Positions 1 to 7,013 of a DNA stretch of 13,524 bases are shown here, piece by piece; within the stretch, counting starts at the first letter, position 1, and each line of letters begins with the position of its first letter. Both the position numbers and the translations under genes were made by a program. A model generated the notes under the pieces. That model searched no databases, was not told the DNA's origin, and saw nothing but the letters and a program-made list of their open reading frames with translations. Origin of the DNA: an uncultured Bacillota bacterium (GTDB lineage: Bacteria > Bacillota > Clostridia > Christensenellales > UBA1242); the NCBI GenBank assembly GCA_900555365.1, contig USKO01000007.1:1-13524 (forward strand), in the 5' to 3' direction.

Positions 1-329
1 TTCCCAGTTGGTACAACTTCTTCATATCTTGAGAACGGTTCTACTGCAAGTTTAAACCTCCCTATTGGAAGCTCCGTTCTTTATGCTGAGCTTGTATGGG
101 GAGGTCTTTTTAGATCACAAACTCAAGATATTTCAAACTTAATCGACAATAATATAACTCTTAATGTATCTGGCAATGACATTACAATAACTAGATGCGA
201 CAACTGCACAGACATTCTTAATTCCTAGGTGTCAATATGCCTGGAGAAAATCCTGCCAACGGAATAAATGTTGGGTCACTCAATATCGGCGCAGTTAAAA
301 ATATAGAATTTAAAGTTTTAGTAAACTAA
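1..329 (+). pseudogene. Remnant of a DUF11-type repeat surface protein (left end outside window)
   Basis: Frame 1 is open from the window edge to a TAG at 226-228. It reads as the N-terminal region typical of Firmicutes DUF11 ('conserved repeat domain') surface proteins: FPVGTTSSYLENGS, then LPIGSSVLYAELVWGG, then an NNITL strand. After a frame change near 222-232, frame 3 (to TAA at 327-329) reads GVNMPGENPANGINVGSLN followed by IGAVKNIEFKVLVN. That is the usual ending of a DUF11 module ('NGV..PGANPANGINVG.L..G'). In intact relatives these two pieces are separated by several hundred residues, so an internal deletion plus a small frame lesion is inferred. A Shine-Dalgarno sequence overlaps the stop, which suggests the gene was once coupled to the next one. 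The family call rests on motif recall, not on a search. A real short protein ending at 228 is the alternative. Confidence 0.6.
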
Positions 330-333
330 GGAG
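328..333 (+). promoter_or_regulatory. Shine-Dalgarno AAGGAG of the decayed second DUF11 gene
   Basis: AAGGAG lies 7 nt upstream of ATG 341 and overlaps the TAA at 327-329. The site is intact although both flanking reading frames are broken, which supports the reading that 341 was a genuine start in the ancestral gene. Confidence 0.6.
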
Positions 334-340
334 ATAAATC

Positions 341-620
341 ATGATAATAACTAATCAATCTAATCTAACATTTGATTCTGTATTGCCACATTTTAAGGGC
401 TACGACTTCAGGAGTCGAACAACTAATTCCTAGCAATGTTGTCCAGACCTCTATTCTCAGTACAATTATTGTTCCAAATCCTCCAAATGATAGGTTTGAT
501 CTGTATGATTTTAGCAATTTTAACAGATGTAACTCTAACACATTTTTTAGCACCCCTTTTAATGATTTTAGATTTACACCTATTTTTAATTCTTGCAGAT
601 CCCATTTTAGGTGTCGATAA
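341..620 (+). pseudogene. Remnant of a second DUF11-type surface protein
   Basis: ATG at 341 sits 7 nt after AAGGAG (328-333) and begins MIITNQSNLTFDSVLPHF. This matches the short conserved start of the companion DUF11 proteins ('M.IITNQA.LTY...'). That frame ends at TAG 431-433. The expected continuation, ATTSGVEQLIPSNVVQ followed by TSILSTIIVP, lies in frame 3 from about 396, so there is a frameshift near 385-400. Further on, DUF11-like pieces alternate between frame 1 (LTDVTLT near 520; ADPILGVD near 597) and frame 3 (NTFFSTPFNDFRFTP near 535), which implies more lesions. The frame 3 stop is TAA at 618-620, just before a terminator hairpin. The remnant is far shorter than intact relatives, which usually run to hundreds of residues. 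Gene order fits the common pair of adjacent DUF11 genes. The second half is much less certain than the first 90 codons. Confidence 0.55.
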
Positions 621-636
621 TAACCTAAAAAAAAGT

Positions 637-671
637 AAAAAACTTTGCTTGAAAGAAAGCAAAGTTTTTTT
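637..671 (+). terminator. Rho-independent terminator after the DUF11 remnants
   Basis: A perfect 14-bp stem pairs 637-650 with 657-670 (core AACTTTGCTT/AAGCAAAGTT) around the 6-nt loop GAAAGA. It ends in a run of seven T on the + strand. The matching A run on the left could also let it stop transcription from the other side. It isolates the pseudogene region from the promoter that starts only 9 nt further on. Confidence 0.88.
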
Positions 672-679
672 GCTTATTA

Positions 680-708
680 TTGACATCTTAACAATTCTAG
701 TATATAAT
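680..708 (+). promoter_or_regulatory. Consensus sigma-A type promoter for the 734-1708 gene
   Basis: TTGACA at 680-685 and TATAAT at 703-708 both match the housekeeping consensus exactly and are separated by 17 nt, the optimal spacing. Transcription would start near 714-716, giving a 5' leader of about 20 nt with the ribosome binding site close behind. No operator-like palindrome is evident between the boxes, so strong constitutive expression is the simplest inference. Confidence 0.85.
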
Positions 709-723
709 AATACTTGTCAAATT

Positions 724-728
724 AGGAG
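724..728 (+). promoter_or_regulatory. Ribosome binding site AGGAG for the 734 start
   Basis: AGGAG is followed by a 5-nt spacer and then ATG at 734-736. Together with the promoter just upstream, this fixes the start choice for the gene. Confidence 0.8.
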
Positions 729-733
729 AATAA

Positions 734-1708
734 ATGTTAAAAAATGCAAATTCATATTCCCTTTTAAATCGTAAACAAACAAAACAATTTAAGTCGGCAC
801 TAAAAGCTAAAAGACTTAAGATTTCAAAGGGTATTATCAAGAAAAGGAAAAGACATGTGATTGCAAAAACAGCACTTGTTTTAGCTGTTTGCGCCGGTGT
901 CTATATTTTTTATAACATAATCTCCGCAACTATCAATAATGCAAATACTGGAACTGAAAATAATTTTGATAATGAGCAAATAATTGAAGATAACAATGAT
1001 AATGACATAATTTGGGACGACGATGGAAACATTGTTGTTGATCCAATTGAAGACAGCGAAAAACAACTTCTACTTGACAACTTAAATGACAAACTCCTGG
1101 CAGATTTGCAAAATAGAGCGCCGCAGCAGATAGACCAAATTGATGAGATAATTTCTATATCTCAAATCCCCTACAATATGTGCGAAGATGACAATGAATA
1201 TGATCAGTATATTTTATCAATACTTTTCAAGGCAAATGATACGATATATTCACTCAACTATTTAACAGGGGAGGCCTTTCAAACAACTCAAGAAAATGCA
1301 CAAAATTATTTTGGCGATTTTATAGTCTTTTTAAATAATTGTTCGCTTGACCTATGTCAAAATATGGGCGAAGCAGAAAATGAATTTATTTCTAGTCTTG
1401 GAAATAACCAGATTTTTTATGTTATGCCTTACTATTATGGCTATGATCAAGCTAGCAATCTTACTTATTTTATCCCTGTATTTTTTAACGATAATGGAAA
1501 TATCTATGCACAGGTTTACTACGCTCTTGCTGACGATATTGATGCCTATGGCCACGATCCATTACAGACTCTTACAAATCAGCTTAATGGCGGAGATGTG
1601 GTCTTTGAGATGACATCAAATATCAATGAAGATTTAAATAAAATCGTTGAAACTTACCAGCAATTTAAAGATGACTTACAAGAAGATAATGAAAATGAAA
1701 TAGAATAA
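734..1708 (+). CDS. Single-pass membrane protein with acidic extracytoplasmic domain, function unknown
   Basis: The protein has 324 residues and I do not recognise its family. Residues 1-44 are strongly basic (cluster KKRKR at 36-40) and would stay in the cytoplasm. Residues 46-66 (TALVLAVCAGVYIFYNIISAT) form one membrane helix, giving a type II, N-in/C-out topology. An uncleaved anchor is favoured because no clear signal peptidase site follows. Residues 70-112 are an Asn/Asp/Glu-rich, probably disordered linker. Residues 113-315 form a folded domain rich in Tyr, Phe and Asn with three Cys (150, 203, 208). Its C-terminus is again acidic. No catalytic motif or cell-wall-binding repeat is visible. 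The start is supported by a perfect promoter and AGGAG. The gene is a single transcription unit, closed by terminators on both sides, and converges on the adhesin operon. A surface or envelope-associated role is inferred from topology only. Confidence 0.88.
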   Translation: MLKNANSYSLLNRKQTKQFKSALKAKRLKISKGIIKKRKRHVIAKTALVLAVCAGVYIFYNIISATINNANTGTENNFDNEQIIEDNNDNDIIWDDDGNIVVDPIEDSEKQLLLDNLNDKLLADLQNRAPQQIDQIDEIISISQIPYNMCEDDNEYDQYILSILFKANDTIYSLNYLTGEAFQTTQENAQNYFGDFIVFLNNCSLDLCQNMGEAENEFISSLGNNQIFYVMPYYYGYDQASNLTYFIPVFFNDNGNIYAQVYYALADDIDAYGHDPLQTLTNQLNGGDVVFEMTSNINEDLNKIVETYQQFKDDLQEDNENEIE

Positions 1709-1765
1709 TTGAAATATATCTATCAATTATTTTTCAAATAATTTTAGTTAAATAGGTAATTTTTT

Positions 1766-1795
1766 AAAAAAAAGAGTAGATTTTTCTACTCTTTT
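1766..1795. terminator. Shared bidirectional terminator between convergent genes
   Basis: A perfect 10-bp stem pairs 1770-1779 (AAAAGAGTAG) with 1786-1795 around a 6-nt loop. On the - strand the stem runs into eight T (complement of the A run at 1766-1773). On the + strand it is followed by ATTGTTTTTT. It therefore serves both the gene ending at 1708 and the operon ending at 1794. The last two stem bases belong to the stop codon (TAA, 1796-1794) of the leftward gene, so the hairpin begins inside that gene. Confidence 0.88.
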
Positions 1796-4700
1796 ATTGT
1801 TTTTTCGCCTTTTTCTTCTTAATTATCATAATAATTGTAACCGCGAGTGCAGCAACAACTACAAGACCTATACCAATAAATGCACCATAATCTATCCATG
1901 TGTCATTGTCTGTGGTTATTATAAAATTCCCTAGGTTGCTAGTGGTTATTACAAGATTGCCCTCATCGTCCTTTTGTGAAGAAACAAGCTCTTTTTGCCC
2001 ACTCTCATCTATCAAATATACATAGATATTATTGTTCTCTAAAACATAATCTGGCACATCTATTGTCAAAGTTACAGTCGCATTTAGCTGGGTAAATTTA
2101 TCTTCGCCCTCAAGCCATATGTCATAGCTTAACAGCGATTTATGATTTTCAATCTTTATGTCATCATTGCTTATTTCATCGCTGCTAAATGAAAGTTTCA
2201 ACCCATCATAGAGAATTGCTTGCTGTTTTGATTCGATTTTTACTCCATCACTTTCAAGCTCGGCATTTGTTATATCTGCGGTCAAAACCTCTGGTAATAT
2301 TAAATGATAATTTGAAGCTTTAGTTCCAAATAGGCTGATATTACTCAGGTATACATTGATATCATTTCCTATCTCGCTGCTTTCAAATCTTGCACAGTTT
2401 TCTCTGTCATAGAGCAGCACAACATCGCTATCGATTAGCCCAGTTACATATGGATTTCGCAAAGTTGCCACAGTTGTACCATCATAAACCTTATCGTAGA
2501 TACTTGCAACTAGATAAACATTTTTTGGAGTAATTGTCAAATATGCTTCATTAATGGTTATGTTGTAATTTGAATTGTAAATATTACTTTCAAGCTTATA
2601 ATTTCCAACATCTTCGCCGCTCACTCGCGTAATTTCGCCGTGAAGTGTATCCCCATTGATAAGTTTTCCACTTTCAATTGAATAGGTAAAAATTGGATCA
2701 ATTTGGCCATATTCTTTTTCATAGTTGTCTACCTTTAAAACAATGTCAAGAGGCTTGATAGTAAAGGTTCCGTTAATAAATGTTACAGAATAATTTTTGC
2801 CAAGAGTTAAGCTGCTTCGAATAGCATAACTGCCAACATTATTTCCAGGTATTCTATAAACTGAGCCGCTTATCTTATCCTCTCCTATCAGATTGCCCGA
2901 AGTTATTTGATAAGTCAAGGTTGGCTCGGCGTCGCCATAGGTAATTTCTATATCATCCGCTTTGATTGTAATAGGACGGGCTACTATCTCAAAATAATAG
3001 CTGCCAAATATTATTTCATAGTTTGAATTGCTTAGCGAGCAAACTATGTCATAGCTTCCTACATTTTCGCTTGAGCTTTGGCTTCTATCTCTATAAAGCT
3101 CCCCTTCAAGCTCATCTCCTTCGACAAGTGAGCCAATGATTTGATATGTTATCACAGGTTCCTCATCTCCATAAGTTTTGCTAAGAAGCGAAGGCACTAT
3201 TTCAATTGTTCTCTTTAAAATCTCAAAGGTGTTGGTTATTAAAGTAATGTTATAGTTTTCATTTATCGCCAAGCTGCCTAGTATGATGTTATACTTCCCA
3301 ACACTTTCTCCCTCGTCGCGTGCTAAAGCGCCAACAAAGTCGTCATCAAATTTTAATTGACCGCTCGTTAATTCGTAGCCAATCACAGGATCTTTATCAC
3401 CATAAGATTTCGTTGTATATTTCGCGCTTATAGTAAGAGGCTGCGCTATTATTTCAAGCTGATCGCTTTTAAAGGTTACATTATAATTGTCGCCTAAAGA
3501 GAAAGAACCCTGGCTTATTGTATATAAGCCGACATTTTCTCCCTCTTCTCTTTCCATTTGACCTTGAGATATATTTGTAATAATATCGTTGTTTTTAAGT
3601 ACGCCTTCAGTGACTACCACTGTAAAACTTGGATCTTCATCGCCATATATTTTGACTTTTCTCTCTGCTTTAACAGTAATATCACTAGGAACTATTTCAA
3701 GATAATTTGAGATAAATGTAATTGAATATCTTGGGTCTATGCTAGAGGAAAGTACCAGTTTGTATTCTCCAACATTTTCTCCATATTCTCTTCTAATATC
3801 AAGTATTAAGCTCTCGCCTTCCACTTCGTTTTCAACAGAATATGTATAGTTTGGATCTTCGTCGCCGTATATTTTAACTGCTTTATCACAAGTTACGATT
3901 ACTGGTCGTTTATTAATAATGAAAACACGATCTTGCTCAAATGAGAATGTATAATTTTTACTTGATGAAACATTGTCAATAATGAAATTATAAATACCAA
4001 CATTTTCTCCTTCCTCTCTAGAAAGAGTACCATCTAATATTTCTTCTGCCTTGTCATCAAAACAAAGCTGTCCCTCATATGCCAAAGTGATAGTGAAATC
4101 AGGATCTTCATCACCAAAGACTTTTTCATAATCTTCTGTTGTAATGACAACATTCTTTGGATTGATTGTAAAGATACATGTAGATCTTAGTGAAATATTA
4201 TAATTTGGATTGTTTTCGTTGTTTAATGTATCAAGATAATATGTATATCCTCCTACATCCTCACCCTCGTTGCGCTTAACATCTCCTGCCAAAGAATCGC
4301 CTTCGACAAGATTTATTGCATAATAACTTAGCTCTGGATCTTCTTCGCCATATGTTTTTGATGCATCGTTAACGACTATTTGCACATTTCTTCTCTCAAT
4401 AGTAATCGTACTATTCAAAGCATTATATTTAAAGTTATAATTCATGGCTTTTTCGCCGTCTATTGAAATTATTTCATATTCAACATCTTGCACGCCGCTA
4501 TCTGGTTTCTCAGCTGAAACATTGAGCGATAAGACGAATTCATCGTCAAGCACAGTATTGTCGTAGCTTACTATATAATCTACATCACAAGTTCCATCGT
4601 ATATCTTATTTTTGAAAGTTATATTTGCCGTTGCATCTCGTTTTAAAATAGAGAAGGAATTACTTTGTAAATTTATGTTGTAATTTGAATTGTTAAGCGA

Positions 4701-6998
4701 ACCTATCGTTATCTCATATTCTCCAAAATCTTCGCCATCTTCTCGAGCAAGGCTCCCACTTAGCTTATCTTCTCCTACAAGTCCTTCCACTGTAAATGTG
4801 AGCTCTGGATCAGAGTCGCCATATGTTTTACTTGCTGCGTTTGCATAGACCGTGATATCTTTTGGCGTGATATTACACTTTGCAGATATGAAATTGACGG
4901 TATAATTTGCATTTCCTTGTGATGAGAGTCTGATATCATGTTCGCCTACGCCTTGTTCGTCTACATAGAAATCAACATTTATGCTATCTCCGTCGAGCAA
5001 TCCTTCTACGCTGTAAGTGAAATTAATTTTATCTCCATAAACAGCGCTCACTTGATCTGCAATTACATTGATAGTCTTAGGAAGAATATTTCCTTTTAAA
5101 TTTAATTCTGTTTGAGATAAGATGTAATTGTCTTTATCTTTGCCGCTAAGCACAATACTGTTTGTATCAATTACTACCTCTATATCATTTCCGACATTGG
5201 CAGATACGAAATTACCAGATAGACTTACAGATACATCTTCGCCATTTACGACATTAGATAGATCCGCAACAATGGTTGCATTTACCGTCTTATCATAAAT
5301 CTTATCCTCAACATAGACATTATTTAGCGAAATAGTTCGCTTTGTAATGCTAAATTTAGCACCATTTTGAGCAATAGTGAAAGTATAGTTAGGGTTAGAT
5401 GAGGAAAGTGTACCAAGGTTGTAATCATACTCGCCTATTTTCTCCCCGCTTTCTCTGCCAAGGCTTCCAAGCAGCACATCTCCTGATACTACATTTTTAG
5501 CTTCATATGTTAATACTGGATCACTATCGCCATATTGCTTTGTGGTTACATTTGGATAAATTTCCACTTCTCTTTGATAAATTGTTCCAAAGCTCGAAGG
5601 AACAATTTGCGAAGAGAGTCTGTAAATATCACTATCCTCGCCTGTCAAAGTGACATTGCTCACATAACTTACCTCTATTGCCTTATTTGTTCCGGCATTT
5701 GCATTGGCATATTTAACCTCAATCCCTTCCAAAGAGAGCTGATGATTGTTTTCAACACCATTAAAATTATATATAATATCCTCGCTGTTTATATTGGTTG
5801 TGCCATCATAAACGCGGCCAAGAACTTCTATGCTTGCAATGCTGATTGTCTTTGTGAATTTTGCATATATCACATCGCCGGCTGTGACAATATAGCGAGT
5901 AAGTTTTGTCTTTGTTGTTTCAAGCTCGCCATTAATATACCATCCGTCAAATGTAAATCCTTCATTTGTTTTTTGAACGGTAAGCGAGATTGCTTGACCG
6001 TTGTCATATTGTCCCTCGCCTATAATAGTTGCAGGATTTTCAAAGTCTGTCAAGATTTCTACATTGACTTTATTTGCGTTGACTGTAAAAGTAACTATTC
6101 GGTCTGAATAGATAACCTCGCTGCTAATTGAACTTTTATAGCAATAGGCTCTAAGCTGAATTACAGTACCATCTGGTATTGAACTATTTAAAACTAGATT
6201 ATCCCCAGCCACATCAGCATATTCGCCACCAGATAAAAATTGATATTTGATTTGATGGTTAACTTTTGAATAAGATATAAAATTCCCCATCACATTATTT
6301 ACATTTGTAATCTCGTTGTAAGCATTAATTTTAATAGTCTGACCAGGAGTTACCTCTTGATCTTCATTTTCAAGATAGACTTCATCTATTATTGTATAAA
6401 GCCTTATCGTTGGCATTTCCATGATGAAGGAGCTTCGCTCACTTGAAACGCCGCTTCCAACAGTTTGGAAAGAAAAACGAATTCTTGAGCTATCTGTTAG
6501 CTGTAGCAATTCTGTTGTTATCGTTGAAGTCTCATTTGCTCCATTACTGCTTTGTGCAGTGACGCTCTTTTCGCCCTGAGAAAGCGTTATGATTATATTA
6601 GATTGATCATTAGCATAATTTGAAGTGATTGTTGCGCTTGCTTCGGCATAAACAACTCCCTTTTTAATTAATTCGTTTACATCGGTAGTCGTTGCAAGTT
6701 CGCTCCAGCCAGAATAAATTCCGGCACTTTTAGAAGAAGGAACAATAGAATAATGAGTCTGCCCGGTGTTCTCTACCTCTGTGTTTTGCAATGTGCTTTC
6801 GCCATTATCGTTTACAAAATAGTGCTGTGGTCTGTTGCCTACAAGACCTGTTATTACAAATCTATTTCCGCTTAACCCTTCTATGAGCGCATCTGCATTG
6901 TTAAATGAAAAATTGGCTGCGCAGAAAAGAATGATAGCCGATGCTAACATTATCGCAAACATAATTAACACAAATTTCAATTTGCTTATAGCTTTCAT
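1794..6998 (-). CDS. Giant MBG/YDG-repeat surface protein with C-terminal membrane anchor
   Basis: The protein has 1734 residues and is a predicted surface stalk or adhesin. Residues 1-37 form a signal peptide: basic start, hydrophobic core at 8-28, plausible cleavage after NADA. Residues 38-205 are an unrecognised beta-rich domain. Residues about 309-383 resemble an InlB B-type repeat (GFTFDGWY at 347-354). Then come 11 MBG-type repeats (K.YGD.DP..TY, with R..GE.VG.Y downstream) and four YDG-type repeats (YDGT at 397, 800 and 1505; variant YDKT at 568). Residues about 1590-1697 resemble the membrane-proximal domain that precedes anchors in many Firmicutes surface proteins (YDIWL, YVYLIDESG, SNLGNFIIT). 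One membrane helix at about 1705-1726 is followed by KKKKAKKQ. There is no LPXTG motif, so membrane rather than sortase anchoring is inferred. ATG 6998 has GGAG (7008-7005) 6 nt upstream. It is the last gene of the operon, and its ligand is unknown. Confidence 0.93.
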   Translation of the reverse strand: MKAISKLKFVLIMFAIMLASAIILFCAANFSFNNADALIEGLSGNRFVITGLVGNRPQHYFVNDNGESTLQNTEVENTGQTHYSIVPSSKSAGIYSGWSELATTTDVNELIKKGVVYAEASATITSNYANDQSNIIITLSQGEKSVTAQSSNGANETSTITTELLQLTDSSRIRFSFQTVGSGVSSERSSFIMEMPTIRLYTIIDEVYLENEDQEVTPGQTIKINAYNEITNVNNVMGNFISYSKVNHQIKYQFLSGGEYADVAGDNLVLNSSIPDGTVIQLRAYCYKSSISSEVIYSDRIVTFTVNANKVNVEILTDFENPATIIGEGQYDNGQAISLTVQKTNEGFTFDGWYINGELETTKTKLTRYIVTAGDVIYAKFTKTISIASIEVLGRVYDGTTNINSEDIIYNFNGVENNHQLSLEGIEVKYANANAGTNKAIEVSYVSNVTLTGEDSDIYRLSSQIVPSSFGTIYQREVEIYPNVTTKQYGDSDPVLTYEAKNVVSGDVLLGSLGRESGEKIGEYDYNLGTLSSSNPNYTFTIAQNGAKFSITKRTISLNNVYVEDKIYDKTVNATIVADLSNVVNGEDVSVSLSGNFVSANVGNDIEVVIDTNSIVLSGKDKDNYILSQTELNLKGNILPKTINVIADQVSAVYGDKINFTYSVEGLLDGDSINVDFYVDEQGVGEHDIRLSSQGNANYTVNFISAKCNITPKDITVYANAASKTYGDSDPELTFTVEGLVGEDKLSGSLAREDGEDFGEYEITIGSLNNSNYNINLQSNSFSILKRDATANITFKNKIYDGTCDVDYIVSYDNTVLDDEFVLSLNVSAEKPDSGVQDVEYEIISIDGEKAMNYNFKYNALNSTITIERRNVQIVVNDASKTYGEEDPELSYYAINLVEGDSLAGDVKRNEGEDVGGYTYYLDTLNNENNPNYNISLRSTCIFTINPKNVVITTEDYEKVFGDEDPDFTITLAYEGQLCFDDKAEEILDGTLSREEGENVGIYNFIIDNVSSSKNYTFSFEQDRVFIINKRPVIVTCDKAVKIYGDEDPNYTYSVENEVEGESLILDIRREYGENVGEYKLVLSSSIDPRYSITFISNYLEIVPSDITVKAERKVKIYGDEDPSFTVVVTEGVLKNNDIITNISQGQMEREEGENVGLYTISQGSFSLGDNYNVTFKSDQLEIIAQPLTISAKYTTKSYGDKDPVIGYELTSGQLKFDDDFVGALARDEGESVGKYNIILGSLAINENYNITLITNTFEILKRTIEIVPSLLSKTYGDEEPVITYQIIGSLVEGDELEGELYRDRSQSSSENVGSYDIVCSLSNSNYEIIFGSYYFEIVARPITIKADDIEITYGDAEPTLTYQITSGNLIGEDKISGSVYRIPGNNVGSYAIRSSLTLGKNYSVTFINGTFTIKPLDIVLKVDNYEKEYGQIDPIFTYSIESGKLINGDTLHGEITRVSGEDVGNYKLESNIYNSNYNITINEAYLTITPKNVYLVASIYDKVYDGTTVATLRNPYVTGLIDSDVVLLYDRENCARFESSEIGNDINVYLSNISLFGTKASNYHLILPEVLTADITNAELESDGVKIESKQQAILYDGLKLSFSSDEISNDDIKIENHKSLLSYDIWLEGEDKFTQLNATVTLTIDVPDYVLENNNIYVYLIDESGQKELVSSQKDDEGNLVITTSNLGNFIITTDNDTWIDYGAFIGIGLVVVAALAVTIIMIIKKKKAKKQ
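2259..5846 (-). repeat. Protein-level tandem array: 11 MBG and 4 YDG modules
   Basis: The landmark Y (or F) of the YGD motif falls at residues 489, 654, 726, 883, 961, 1044, 1118, 1199, 1276, 1354 and 1430. Steps are 72-83 residues, except for 165 and 157 where a YDG module is inserted. The order is YDG-MBG-YDG'-MBG-MBG-YDG-MBG(x8)-YDG. DNA copies have diverged, with only short exact matches: ACATTTTCTCC occurs at 3532, 3772 and 4000. The array is therefore old rather than recently amplified. MBG and YDG modules are small beta-rich units in bacterial surface proteins and probably form a rigid stalk. Confidence 0.9.
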
Positions 6999-7004
6999 CC
7001 TTTT

Positions 7005-7008
7005 CTCC
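7005..7008 (-). promoter_or_regulatory. Ribosome binding site GGAG for the 1734-residue protein
   Basis: GGAG (read on the - strand) lies 6 nt before ATG 6998, within the 15-nt gap after the TAG stop at 7016-7014 of the upstream gene. The short gap leaves no room for a promoter or terminator, so the two giant genes are co-transcribed. Confidence 0.8.
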
Positions 7009-7013
7009 GTTTT

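Noticed and set aside
372-620. 82-codon open frame (+) as a genuine small gene
   Set aside because: It has no ribosome binding site before ATG 372. The recognisable residues (from ATTSGVEQ) continue a protein that starts at 341 in another frame, so it is better treated as part of a pseudogene.
436-774. Hydrophobic open frame (+), 112 codons, resembling a multi-helix membrane peptide
   Set aside because: It runs through the terminator hairpin, the consensus promoter and the start of the next gene, and it has no ribosome binding site. Its hydrophobicity reflects the T-rich + strand. Parts of it are better read as one frame of the DUF11 remnant.
2259-5846. CRISPR-like or DNA-level tandem repeat array suggested by recurring ACATTTTCTCC and GGATCTTC words
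   Set aside because: The recurrences fall at fixed codons of the MBG motif (ENVG and DEDP) at about 230-nt steps, with diverged sequence between. They reflect protein repeats, not CRISPR or a satellite.
5535-6107. 190-codon Cys/Ile-rich open frame on the + strand
   Set aside because: It lies wholly inside the well-supported leftward 1734-residue gene. Its composition is that of a complementary-strand shadow, and it has no ribosome binding site.
6999-7013. Independent promoter or terminator between the two giant genes
   Set aside because: The gap is only 15 nt and is filled by the ribosome binding site. No hairpin or promoter boxes fit.
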